DNA from: Candidatus Eiseniibacteriota bacterium
Lineage (GTDB): Bacteria; Eisenbacteria; RBG-16-71-46
Length of the DNA stretch: 64,000 bases
Reading direction: 5' to 3'
Assembly: GCA_016178725.1 (NCBI GenBank)
Contig: JACOSV010000045.1
Coordinates: forward strand, 1 to 64,000
Positions 56,844 through 64,000 of the stretch are shown piece by piece (the first letter of the stretch is position 1; the number at the start of each line of letters is the position of its first letter). The position numbers and the translations under genes were made by a program. The notes under the pieces are model-generated. The model was not told the DNA's origin. It was given only the letters and a program-made list of their open reading frames with translations, and ran no database searches.

Positions 56844-57857
56844 GTGGCGCGAAAGAATCTGCGCATCGGTCTCGTCGGCGTGGGCGCCGCCGCCCAGATC
56901 AGTCACATCCCGGCACTGCAGAAGACCGAAGGGGTGGAGCTGGTCGCCCTCTGCGACCGCGATCCCGAGAAGGCGGCGCGCGTCGCGCAGAAGTTCCAGG
57001 TGCCGCGCGCCGTGTCGCGCATCGACGAGCTGCTCGGCGACGATTCGATCGACGCCGTCGACATCTGCACCCCCAACTTCCTGCACGCGCCGATGGCGGT
57101 CGCCGCGCTCGAGGCCGGCAAGCACGTGCTGTGCGAGCGGCCGCTCGCCCGCAGCGCCGTCGAGGCGGCGCAGATGGTGAAGGCGGCGCGCAAGGCCGAC
57201 CGTACGCTCGCCTGCGCGGTGCAGCACCGCTTCCGCGCCGACGCGCAGCTGCTGCGCACGTTCGTCGCCAAGGGCGAGCTGGGCGAGATCTTCTACGCCA
57301 AGGCCGGGTGGCTGCGGCTGCGCACGGAGTGGGACTCCGAGGAGTGGCGCCGGCAGAAGCGCGAGGCGGGCGGCGGCGTGGTGCTCGACCTCGGCTTCCA
57401 GATGCTCGACCTCTCGCTATGGGTGATGCAGGGCGTGAAGGTCGAATCGGTGAGCGCGAGCGTCCACCGGCCGCGGAAGGGCGACGTCGAGGACAGCGCG
57501 ACGGCGCTGCTGCGGCTCGACAACGGCGCGACCCTGACGCTCGAGCTCACGTGGGGCCTGCTCATGGAGAAGGACTTCGCCTACCTCAACCTGTTCGGGT
57601 CGGGCGGGGCCGCGCTGCTCAATCCCTTCCGCGTCCACAAGGGCATGCACGGGACGCTGGTCAACGTGACGCCGGAGCTGGACACGCAGCGCAACCAGTA
57701 CAAGGCGGCGCAGGAGGCGCAGGTCGCGCACTTCGTCGAGTCGCTGCGCAAGGGCACGCGCCCCTGGGGCGACGCCGAAGAGATCGTGCCGGTGATGGAG
57801 CTGATGGACGCGATCTACCGCTCCGCCGAGCAGGGCGGCGAGGTGAAGCTCGGTTAG
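56844..57857 (+). CDS. Gfo/Idh/MocA-family oxidoreductase
   Basis: An NAD(P)-dependent sugar or amino-sugar dehydrogenase-like protein, substrate unknown. The 337-residue protein has the Rossmann start IGLVGVGAAAQISHIPAL, ALCDRDPEKA, and ICTPNFLHAPMAVAALEAGKHVL, followed by a C-terminal beta-sheet domain (DLGFQMLDLSLWVMQG). The family Glu-Lys-Pro catalytic motif is CERPLA here, with Arg replacing Lys. GTG 56844 follows AGGGAGGA at 56833-56840. Its own promoter overlaps the upstream gene. Confidence 0.85.
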   Translation: MARKNLRIGLVGVGAAAQISHIPALQKTEGVELVALCDRDPEKAARVAQKFQVPRAVSRIDELLGDDSIDAVDICTPNFLHAPMAVAALEAGKHVLCERPLARSAVEAAQMVKAARKADRTLACAVQHRFRADAQLLRTFVAKGELGEIFYAKAGWLRLRTEWDSEEWRRQKREAGGGVVLDLGFQMLDLSLWVMQGVKVESVSASVHRPRKGDVEDSATALLRLDNGATLTLELTWGLLMEKDFAYLNLFGSGGAALLNPFRVHKGMHGTLVNVTPELDTQRNQYKAAQEAQVAHFVESLRKGTRPWGDAEEIVPVMELMDAIYRSAEQGGEVKLG

Positions 57858-57894
57858 CCGTCCCCGCGCCGCGCCGCTGGCTGCCCTTTCGGGC

Positions 57895-59409
57895 GTGCTC
57901 CTCGGCCTCGCGTTCTTTCCGCTGCCGCTCGGCTTCCTCGCCTGGTTCGGGTTCATCCCCCTGCTCGCGGCGCTCGATCGCAAGCTGCGTGACGGCGAGC
58001 CGCTCGGCGCGATCTTCGGCCTCGGCTACACGTTCGGTTTCGTCTTCTATCTCATCGGCACGCACTGGATCGCGCTGCTCTCGGACGTCGCGATCACCGT
58101 GCCGTGGCTCAAGTATCCGGCGTGGGTCGCGGCGGCCGCGTACCTCGCGCTCTACGCGGGGCTGACCACGACGCTCGCGGGCTGGCTCGCGCGCCGCGCC
58201 CGTGTGCCGCTCGCGCTCACGTTCCCCCTCGCGCTGATCGCCGTCGAGGAGCTGCGCGCCTCGGGCGAGATGGGCTTCCCGTGGTTCCAGCCCGGCTACA
58301 CGCAGCACGCGTACGCGCCGATCCTCCAGCTCGCGAGCCTCGGCAGTGTGAGCCTCGTGACCCTGTGGATCGCCGCGCTCAACGTGCTCGCGTGGCGTGC
58401 GCTCACGGGCGGGGCGCGGCTGCGCGCGGCGCTCGGCGCGGCGCTGCTGCTCGCGCTCCCCTGGGCGTGGGGGACGCGCGTGCTCGACGCGGCGCCGAAG
58501 CGGCCTGGCCCGGTCGTTGCGCTCATCCAGGGCAACGTCGCCGGCGAGATCAAGTGGTCGGGGCACCATCAGAAGGAGATCCTCGACACGTTCGTCCTGC
58601 TCTCGGAGCAGGCGGCCGGGCACGTGCCGCGGCCGGCGATCACGATCTGGCCCGAGACCGCCACCGGCAGCTATCTGCGCAAGCAGCTCGATCAGGCGCT
58701 GACCGTCGCCGCGCTCGCCTCGCGCACGAGGATCCCGGTGTTCAGCGGCTTCGCCGACTACGCGTACGACGCCGCCGGGCACGCGCATCCGCTCAACGCC
58801 GCGGGACTGTTCGCGCCCGACGGCGCAATGGGCGAGGTCTACGCCAAGCGCCATCTCGTCCCGTTCGGGGAGCGCATGCCGTTCGAGTCGCTGTTCCCGG
58901 GCCTCGCGAAGATCGAGCTCGGTCAGGCGGAGTGGACGGCGGGCGCGGGGCCGGTGCTGTTCCCGAGTGCCGCCGGGCCGTTCACGTGCCTCATCTGCTT
59001 CGAGTCCATCTTTCCCGACCTCGCGCGCGAGGACGTGCGGCGTGGCGCGCGCTGGCTGGTCAACATCACCAACGACGAATGGTTCGGCGACGGCGCCGCG
59101 CTCTACCAGCACGCGGCGATGGCGCCGTTCCGCGCCGTCGAGAACCACGTGCCGCTCGCACGCTGCGCCAATACCGGACTCACGCTGATCGCCGACGCGA
59201 ACGGTCGCGTGACGCAGCGCATCGCCGTGTGGCGGCCGGGCGTACTGATCGCGGCGCTCGGCTCGCCCGGGATTCCGACGTTCTACACCCGCTTCGGCGA
59301 CTGGCCGGGCATGGGCTGCATGATCGCGGTCGCGGCGCTCGCGCTATGGAGCTTCATTGGCGGCCGTCGCGGCACGCGCGACGCGGCGGCGGCGACCGCG
59401 GCGCGTTGA
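57895..59409 (+). CDS. lnt: Apolipoprotein N-acyltransferase
   Basis: Lnt adds the third acyl chain to lipoproteins in the inner membrane of Gram-negative cells. The 504-residue protein has six or so N-terminal membrane helices, the nitrilase domain and a final helix. The catalytic triad is Glu254 (WPETATG), Lys318 (YAKRHLVPFGERMPF) and Cys368 (ICFESIFP). The usual SGLLLALSFPP-like first helix begins at SGVLLGLAFFPLPLG, so GTG 57895 cuts the very N-terminus slightly; in-frame CTG 57877 is the only nearby upstream option. The stop is part of the asd -35. Confidence 0.92.
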   Translation: MLLGLAFFPLPLGFLAWFGFIPLLAALDRKLRDGEPLGAIFGLGYTFGFVFYLIGTHWIALLSDVAITVPWLKYPAWVAAAAYLALYAGLTTTLAGWLARRARVPLALTFPLALIAVEELRASGEMGFPWFQPGYTQHAYAPILQLASLGSVSLVTLWIAALNVLAWRALTGGARLRAALGAALLLALPWAWGTRVLDAAPKRPGPVVALIQGNVAGEIKWSGHHQKEILDTFVLLSEQAAGHVPRPAITIWPETATGSYLRKQLDQALTVAALASRTRIPVFSGFADYAYDAAGHAHPLNAAGLFAPDGAMGEVYAKRHLVPFGERMPFESLFPGLAKIELGQAEWTAGAGPVLFPSAAGPFTCLICFESIFPDLAREDVRRGARWLVNITNDEWFGDGAALYQHAAMAPFRAVENHVPLARCANTGLTLIADANGRVTQRIAVWRPGVLIAALGSPGIPTFYTRFGDWPGMGCMIAVAALALWSFIGGRRGTRDAAAATAAR

Positions 59410-59435
59410 CAGTGCTCGCGGGCCGCCCGTAGGAT
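59406..59435 (+). promoter_or_regulatory. Sigma-70-type promoter for asd-ecfT-truA-htrA-purB
   Basis: TTGACA at 59406-59411, 18 bases, TAGGAT at 59430-59435. The -35 contains the lnt stop (59407-59409). Transcription should begin near 59442, which excludes the ATG at 59434 as the asd start. Confidence 0.65.
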
Positions 59436-59493
59436 GCGGCCGAGGTCCTTCCCCCATCATCGCGTGGAGACTCGGAGCGGTGTCCCGCCTCCC

Positions 59494-60552
59494 ATGAGCA
59501 CGAGCCTCATCGTTCTCGGCGCCACGGGCCTGGTGGGCCGCACCATGCTCCGCGTCCTCGAGGAGCGCCAGGTCCCGGTCGGCGACCTGCGCCTGCTCGC
59601 GGGCGAGAGTGCCGCCCTGCGCACGATCGAGTTCCGCGGCCGCGCGATCCCCGTGCGGCCGGTCGCCGCCGAGGCCTTCGCGGGTGCCGACCTCGCGCTT
59701 TTCGCCTGCAAGAATCCGGTCGCCCAGCGCTGGGCGCCGGTCGCGCGCGCCGCCGGCGTCACGGTGGTCGACGCCAGCAGCGCCTTTCGCTACGACGACG
59801 CCGTGCCTCTGGTCGTTCCGGAGGTCAACGGCCTGCTGCTCGCGGATCACCCGCCGCTGGTCGCGAATCCCAACTGCTCGACGATCGCGATCGCGGCCGT
59901 GCTCGCGCCGCTCGCGCGCGCCGCCGGGCTCGAGCGCGTCGTGGTCTCGACCTACCAGTCGGTCTCGGGGGCGGGGCGCGAAGCGCTCGAGGAGCTCGAG
60001 CGCGGCATCCGCGGCGGCCTCGACGGGCCGCCGCCCGCGCGGCGCGACGGCGGGCCGCCGTTCGCGTTCAACGTCATCCCGCACATCGACCGCTTCGAGG
60101 CGAACGGCTACAGCCGCGAGGAGATGAAGGTGGTGTGGGAGACGCGCAAGATCCTCGGCCTGCCGACGCTCGCGATCACCGCCACGGCCGTGCGCGTGCC
60201 GGTGCGGGTCGGCCATACCGCCGCGATCAACGTGATCCTCGACCGCGCGATGGATCCCGACGAGGCGCGCGCGCTGTGGGCCGCGACGCCGGGGATCACC
60301 GTCGTGGACGATCCTGAGAGCGGACGCTACCCGACGACGCTCGCCGCGGCCGGGCGCGACGACGTGCTCGTGGGACGGGCGCGCCGCGACGTGTCGCATC
60401 CGCGTGGGCTCGAGTGCTTCGTCGCTTCGGACAATCTGCGCAAGGGCGCCGCGACGAACGCCGTGCAGATCGTCGAGGCGCTGCTCGCCGTCCCGGGAGG
60501 ATTGCGGCGGGCGGGCCCGCCGCCGGCCGGCGCAGCGGCGGGCTCGCGATGA
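59494..60552 (+). CDS. asd: Aspartate-semialdehyde dehydrogenase
   Basis: Asd reduces aspartyl phosphate to the semialdehyde at the branch to Lys/diaminopimelate, Met and Thr. The 352-residue protein has the NADP loop VLGATGLVGRTMLRVLEER, the active-site VANPNCST with Cys128, VVSTYQSVSGAG, and the second catalytic region RVPVRVGHTAAINV with His. A Gly/Ala-rich tail of about 20 residues follows. ATG 59494 is supported by the promoter position. The stop overlaps the next ATG. Confidence 0.94.
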   Translation: MSTSLIVLGATGLVGRTMLRVLEERQVPVGDLRLLAGESAALRTIEFRGRAIPVRPVAAEAFAGADLALFACKNPVAQRWAPVARAAGVTVVDASSAFRYDDAVPLVVPEVNGLLLADHPPLVANPNCSTIAIAAVLAPLARAAGLERVVVSTYQSVSGAGREALEELERGIRGGLDGPPPARRDGGPPFAFNVIPHIDRFEANGYSREEMKVVWETRKILGLPTLAITATAVRVPVRVGHTAAINVILDRAMDPDEARALWAATPGITVVDDPESGRYPTTLAAAGRDDVLVGRARRDVSHPRGLECFVASDNLRKGAATNAVQIVEALLAVPGGLRRAGPPPAGAAAGSR

Positions 60553-61301
60553 GCCGCGAGGTGCGAGTCCGGCCCTCGCACCTCGGCCCGCTGCTGGTCG
60601 GCGCGCTGCTCGGCGCCATGATCGCCGGCCGGATCGAGACCGCGGCGGCGTGCCTCGCGATCGCGCTCGTCGCCGCGGCGGTCGCCGGCGCGCGCGCGCC
60701 CGGACCGCGATGGTTCGCGATGCTCGCGGTGGGGATCGCGCTCGCCTGGGCGCTCAACATCTATCTCACGCCGGGACGGCCGCTGCCCGCACCGTGGCCG
60801 CGCCTCCTTGGCCGCAGCCCGACACGCGAGGGGCTCGCGCACGGTCTGCTGCTCACGCTGCGGATGGCCGGCGCGCTGGCGGCACTCCAGGGCCTGCGCT
60901 CGGCGTGGCCGGGCGAAGTCGCGGCGGACGTCGCGGCGCGCGCCCTCGCGCCGCTCCAGCGCCTGCGCGTCCCGATTCTCGAGACACGCGCGATGATCGG
61001 CCTCTCACTGCGCTTCATGCCGCTGCTGGAATCCGAAGCACGGCGCATCGCGCGGGTGCAGGATCTGCGCGCGGGGCGAGCGCCGCGCGGCCTCGCCGAG
61101 CGCCTGCGGCGCCGGCGCGCGGCGATCGTGCCCGCGCTGGTCGGGGCGCTCGAGCGTGCCGAGCGCGTGGCGATGGCGCTCGAAGCACGTCACCACGGCC
61201 TGCGCCCGATCGCGCCGCCGGCGGACGCGGCGCGCACGCCGCGTGCCTGGGCGGTCGCCGGCGCGGGCACGGCGCTGGTCTCGGCGCTGTGGCGGTCGTG
61301 A
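60549..61301 (+). CDS. EcfT/CbiQ-family membrane protein without adjacent ATPases
   Basis: The 250-residue protein has about four to five hydrophobic helices in its first 130 residues (LLVGALLGAMIAGRI, ACLAIALVAAAVAG, FAMLAVGIALAWAL) and two coupling motifs of EcfT in the C-terminal part, RVQDLRAGR and ALEARHHG. EcfT links two ABC ATPases to a substrate-binding membrane partner in energy-coupling-factor vitamin transporters. No EcfA or S component lies nearby, so it may work with ones elsewhere or be repurposed. The EcfT-truA order is seen in Firmicutes, where rplM-rpsI follow. The ATG overlaps asd. Confidence 0.75.
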   Translation: MSREVRVRPSHLGPLLVGALLGAMIAGRIETAAACLAIALVAAAVAGARAPGPRWFAMLAVGIALAWALNIYLTPGRPLPAPWPRLLGRSPTREGLAHGLLLTLRMAGALAALQGLRSAWPGEVAADVAARALAPLQRLRVPILETRAMIGLSLRFMPLLESEARRIARVQDLRAGRAPRGLAERLRRRRAAIVPALVGALERAERVAMALEARHHGLRPIAPPADAARTPRAWAVAGAGTALVSALWRS

Positions 61302-61311
61302 GGTGCGCACC

Positions 61312-62046
61312 GTGAAGCTCACGGTCGCCTACGACGGCACGGCGTTCCATGGCTGGCAGCGCCAGCCCGACCGGCGCACTGTGCAGGGCGTGCTCGAAGA
61401 GAGCCTCGCCGCGATTCTCGGCGAATCGATCGGGATCACCGGCGCCGGCCGCACCGACGCCGGATGCCACGCCCGCGGCCAGGTGGCCAGCTTCGTCACC
61501 GGCTCACGGCTGCCGGTGTACGCGCTGCCGCCGACGCTCAACCGGGCGCTTCCGGGCGACGTGCGCGTGCGCGCGGCCGAGGAGGCGGGTGAAGGCTTCA
61601 ACGCGCGGCGCTCGGCGATCGCGCGCCGCTATGCGTACCGACTCCTGAACGAGGACGATCTCCTCCACGAGCGCTACGCCTGGCATCCGCGCCGCGCGGT
61701 CCGGCCCGACGCGCTCGAGCGCGCGACGCGCGTGCTCGAGGGCGAGCACGACTTCTCGGTGTTCCGCGCCACCGGGAGCACGCCGGCCGAGCCGCGCTGC
61801 GCCGTGAGTCGCGCGACGTGGCGCGCGTGGGAGGGCGGCGTCCAGCTCGACATCGTCGCCGACCACTTCCTCTACCACATGGTGCGCGGCATCGTCGGCA
61901 CCGCGCTCGCCGTCCAGGACGAGCGCGATCCCGCCGCGGCGATGCGCGAGCGGGTCGCCTCGCGCGACCGCGCGCGATCGGGCGCGACGGCGCCGCCGCA
62001 GGGGCTGACGCTGGAAGAGGTCTTCTATCCCGAGGAGGCGCGATGA
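61312..62046 (+). CDS. truA: tRNA pseudouridine synthase A
   Basis: TruA converts U38-40 of the tRNA anticodon stem to pseudouridine. The 244-residue protein starts MKLTVAYDGTAFHGWQRQ, has the catalytic aspartate motif GAGRTDAGCHARGQVASF (Asp49), FNARRSAIARRYAYR and DHFLYHMVRGIVGT. GTG 61312 is chosen since GAGGTG at 61300-61305 is six bases before it; GTG 61303 would add three residues. The end overlaps the htrA start. Confidence 0.94.
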   Translation: MKLTVAYDGTAFHGWQRQPDRRTVQGVLEESLAAILGESIGITGAGRTDAGCHARGQVASFVTGSRLPVYALPPTLNRALPGDVRVRAAEEAGEGFNARRSAIARRYAYRLLNEDDLLHERYAWHPRRAVRPDALERATRVLEGEHDFSVFRATGSTPAEPRCAVSRATWRAWEGGVQLDIVADHFLYHMVRGIVGTALAVQDERDPAAAMRERVASRDRARSGATAPPQGLTLEEVFYPEEAR

Positions 62047-63188
62047 GGAAACGCATCCTGCGCCGCGCCGCCGCGGCCTTCGTGGCGATGATCGGTCTGG
62101 CGGTCTGCGGCGGCGCGACGTCCGCCGCGAGCGCGCCCGCGAGCGCCCCGGCGATCAGCGCCTCGCGCCGGACCGCGATCGTCACCGCCGCCGAGCGCGT
62201 GAGCCCGGCCGTGGTGTCGGTGAGCGTGGTCGCGACCCGCACCGTGCGCGCCGATCCGTTCCCGGGGATGTTCCGCGACGAGTTCTTCCAGCGCTTCTTC
62301 CCGCCGACCGAGTACCAGGAGAAGGGGCCGGGTCTCGGCTCGGGCGTGATCGTGGACCGCTCGGGCCTCGTGCTCACCAACGAGCACGTCGTGCGAGACG
62401 CCGACGAGATCGCGGTGACGCTGCCCGACGGACGGCAGATCCCGGCGAAGGTGCTGGGCTCCTCCGCGCCGTACGACCTCGCGGTGATCAAGATCACGGG
62501 CGAGAGCCTGCCGGTCGCGCCGCTCGGCGACAGCGACCGCCTCGTCGTCGGCGAGTGGGCGATCGCGATCGGCAACCCGTTCGGCTACCTGCTCAACGAT
62601 CCCCAGCCGTCGGTGACGGCGGGCGTGATCAGCGCCACGCATCGCGACGTGAAGTCCGAGGCGTCGAGCGGCGGCGGCGTGTACAAGAACATGATCCAGA
62701 CCGACGCCGCCATCAATCCCGGCAACAGCGGCGGGCCGCTGGTGAATGGCGACGGCGAGGTGATCGGCATCAACACGTTCATCTTCACGCAGAGCGGCGG
62801 CTCGATCGGCCTCGGCTTCGCGATCCCGATCAACCTCGCGAAGAAGATCCTCGACGAGACGCAGCGCTACGGCCGCGTGCGCGCGGCGTGGCCCGGCATG
62901 GCGGTGCAGCCGGTGACGCCGTATCTCGCCCAGCGGCTCGGATACACCGACCTCGGCGGCCTCATCGTGACCGAGGTCGTGCCGGGCGGGCCCGCGGCGA
63001 AGGCGGGACTCAAGGTCGGCGACAGGATCCGCAAGGTGAACGGGCAGGCGATCCATTCGCTCGAGGACGCGCGGCGCGGGATCTACGGCGCCGGCGTCGG
63101 TGACCGCATGGCGCTCGGCATCGAGCGCGACGGCCGGCCGCTCGAGGTGGCGTTCATCCTGATCGAAGCGCCGCGGGGCGCACAGTGA
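62043..63188 (+). CDS. Periplasmic serine protease, HtrA/DegP/DegS type with one PDZ domain
   Basis: The 381-residue precursor has an N-terminal signal or anchor (AAAAFVAMIGLAVCGG), a trypsin-like domain with triad His115 (NEHVV), Asp145 (YDLAVI) and Ser229 (INPGNSGGPLV), and one C-terminal PDZ domain (GGLIVTEVVPGGPAAKAGLKVGDRI). DegP has two PDZ domains, DegS one, so it could be a DegS-like regulatory protease; the RseP gene in this window would fit such a cascade, but no anti-sigma factor is present here. ATG 62043 overlaps the truA stop. The stop overlaps purB. Confidence 0.92.
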   Translation: MRKRILRRAAAAFVAMIGLAVCGGATSAASAPASAPAISASRRTAIVTAAERVSPAVVSVSVVATRTVRADPFPGMFRDEFFQRFFPPTEYQEKGPGLGSGVIVDRSGLVLTNEHVVRDADEIAVTLPDGRQIPAKVLGSSAPYDLAVIKITGESLPVAPLGDSDRLVVGEWAIAIGNPFGYLLNDPQPSVTAGVISATHRDVKSEASSGGGVYKNMIQTDAAINPGNSGGPLVNGDGEVIGINTFIFTQSGGSIGLGFAIPINLAKKILDETQRYGRVRAAWPGMAVQPVTPYLAQRLGYTDLGGLIVTEVVPGGPAAKAGLKVGDRIRKVNGQAIHSLEDARRGIYGAGVGDRMALGIERDGRPLEVAFILIEAPRGAQ

Positions 63189-64000
63189 TCGAGCGCTACG
63201 CGCGGCCGGCGATGCTGCGCGTGTGGAGCGATGCGCACCGGCTCGAGCGCTGGCTCGACGTCGAGCTGGCGGTGACCGCGGCGCGCGAACGGCGCGGCGA
63301 CGTGCCGGCAGGCGTGACGCGGCGGCTGCGCGCCGGGGCGCGGATCGATCCCGCGCGGATGGCGGCCATCGAGGCCGAGGTCGGCCACGACGTGATCGCG
63401 TTCCTCTCCATGCTCGCGGAGAGCGCAGGCGACGACGCGCGCCACGTGCACGCCGGGCTCACGTCGTCGGACGTGGTGGACACGGCGCTCGCGCTTCAGA
63501 TAGGCGAGGCGGGGGTGGTGCTCGGCGCGACGGTCGCGGACCTGCGCCGCGCGGTGTGGACGCAGGCCGAGCGTCACCGCGCGACGCCGATGGTCGGCCG
63601 CACCCACGGGATTCACGCCGAGCCCATCACGTTCGGCCTGAAGTGCCTGACGTGGAGCGAGGAGCTGGGCAGCGACTCGCGCCGGCTGGACGCGGCGCTC
63701 GCCGACTGCGCGGTGGGGAAGACGTCGGGCGCGGTCGGGACGCTCGCCCATCTCGATCCCGCGATCGAGATCGAATCGCTCGCGGCGCTCGGGCTCGTCC
63801 CCGAGCCGGTGGCCTCGCAGGTCGTGCAGCGCGACCGCCACGCCGCGCTGCTCGCGGCGCTCGCGGTGCTCGGCGGCACGCTCGAGCGAATCGCGGTCGA
63901 GGTGCGCCACCTGCAGCGCAGCGAAGTGCGCGAGGCCGAGGAGCCGTTCGGCGGCAGGCAGAAGGGATCGTCGGCAATGCCGCACAAGCGCAACCCGGTG
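63185..64000 (+). CDS. purB: Adenylosuccinate lyase, N-terminal part (window ends)
   Basis: PurB cleaves SAICAR and adenylosuccinate in purine synthesis. The first 272 residues are present and the frame is still open at 64000. It starts IERYARPAMLRVWSDAHRLERWL, has the HVHAGLTSSDVVDTALALQ motif, TPMVGRTHGIHAEPITFGLK, and the signature GSSAMPHKRNPV with the catalytic serine region of the fumarase/aspartase superfamily. GTG 63185 overlaps the htrA stop (GTGA). Third purine gene in the window after purD and purM. Confidence 0.95.
   Translation, partial: MIERYARPAMLRVWSDAHRLERWLDVELAVTAARERRGDVPAGVTRRLRAGARIDPARMAAIEAEVGHDVIAFLSMLAESAGDDARHVHAGLTSSDVVDTALALQIGEAGVVLGATVADLRRAVWTQAERHRATPMVGRTHGIHAEPITFGLKCLTWSEELGSDSRRLDAALADCAVGKTSGAVGTLAHLDPAIEIESLAALGLVPEPVASQVVQRDRHAALLAALAVLGGTLERIAVEVRHLQRSEVREAEEPFGGRQKGSSAMPHKRNPV

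Noticed and set aside
61156-61311. Longer truA beginning at the upstream in-frame ATG 61156
   Set aside because: The extra residues are the shadow of the EcfT-like gene, and the conserved TruA N-terminus begins at 61312 behind a good ribosome-binding site.

Overview
This is a gene-dense, very G+C-rich window (G or C at almost every third codon position). I read 57 protein genes, all on the + strand, plus the 3' part of an RNase P RNA. Many neighbours overlap by 4 bases (ATGA, GTGA or TTGA), and GTG or TTG starts are common. The cell is Gram-negative: it has an Omp85-family barrel protein with a TamB partner, RseP, Lnt and a periplasmic HtrA. It makes isoprenoids by the MEP pathway (dxr) and uses the GatCAB amidotransferase. 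A MoxR/Bat cluster and a large metalloprotease-propeller-barrel protein are present. This mix suggests a high-G+C member of the FCB-like candidate phyla (Eisenbacteria- or Gemmatimonadota-like), but the assignment is inferred from gene content, not from a marker phylogeny. I see no prophage, insertion sequence, CRISPR array or tRNA.

Layout. 1-212: 3' end of rnpB and a hairpin. 355-5328: recJ, rel, dtd, maf as one overlapping unit. 5420-12863: rplM-rpsI-rpsB-tsf-pyrH-frr-uppS-cdsA-dxr, the classic translation/undecaprenyl/phospholipid/MEP block, ending with a family 2 glycosyltransferase. 12889-23697: an envelope block with rseP, a three-POTRA BamA/TamA protein, tamB, and a secreted metalloprotease fused to a beta-propeller and an outer-membrane-type barrel. 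23826-34603: pcrA, gatCAB, purD, tsaC, a YwlE-type phosphatase, ilvE, rpiB and glyA. 34800-45251: an unknown gene, then a MoxR/Bat cluster interrupted by mgtE and followed by a PAP2 phosphatase. 45284-54734: a PtsN-like protein without its histidine, a zinc ribbon, a lipoprotein, a CCA/poly(A) polymerase, a prenyl synthase, rsfS, argS, a PfkB kinase, an unknown two-part protein, a possible 17-residue peptide and an HD-GYP membrane protein. 54734-64000: purM, a sigma-54 activator, an oxidoreductase, lnt, asd, an EcfT-like protein, truA, htrA and the start of purB.

Points deserving attention. moxR carries an in-frame amber codon, and batD-batE is split by a frameshift in the same cluster. About 290 bases inside gatB have codon use unlike the rest of the window. 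A tiny ORF at 53244 and a CTG start at 52360 each follow a perfect AAGGAGGTG Shine-Dalgarno sequence. Several promoters of the form TTGACR-N17/18-TAnnnT are built over the stop codon of the upstream gene. The metalloprotease-propeller-barrel fusion beside the TamA/TamB-like pair is the best candidate for a little-described envelope system.
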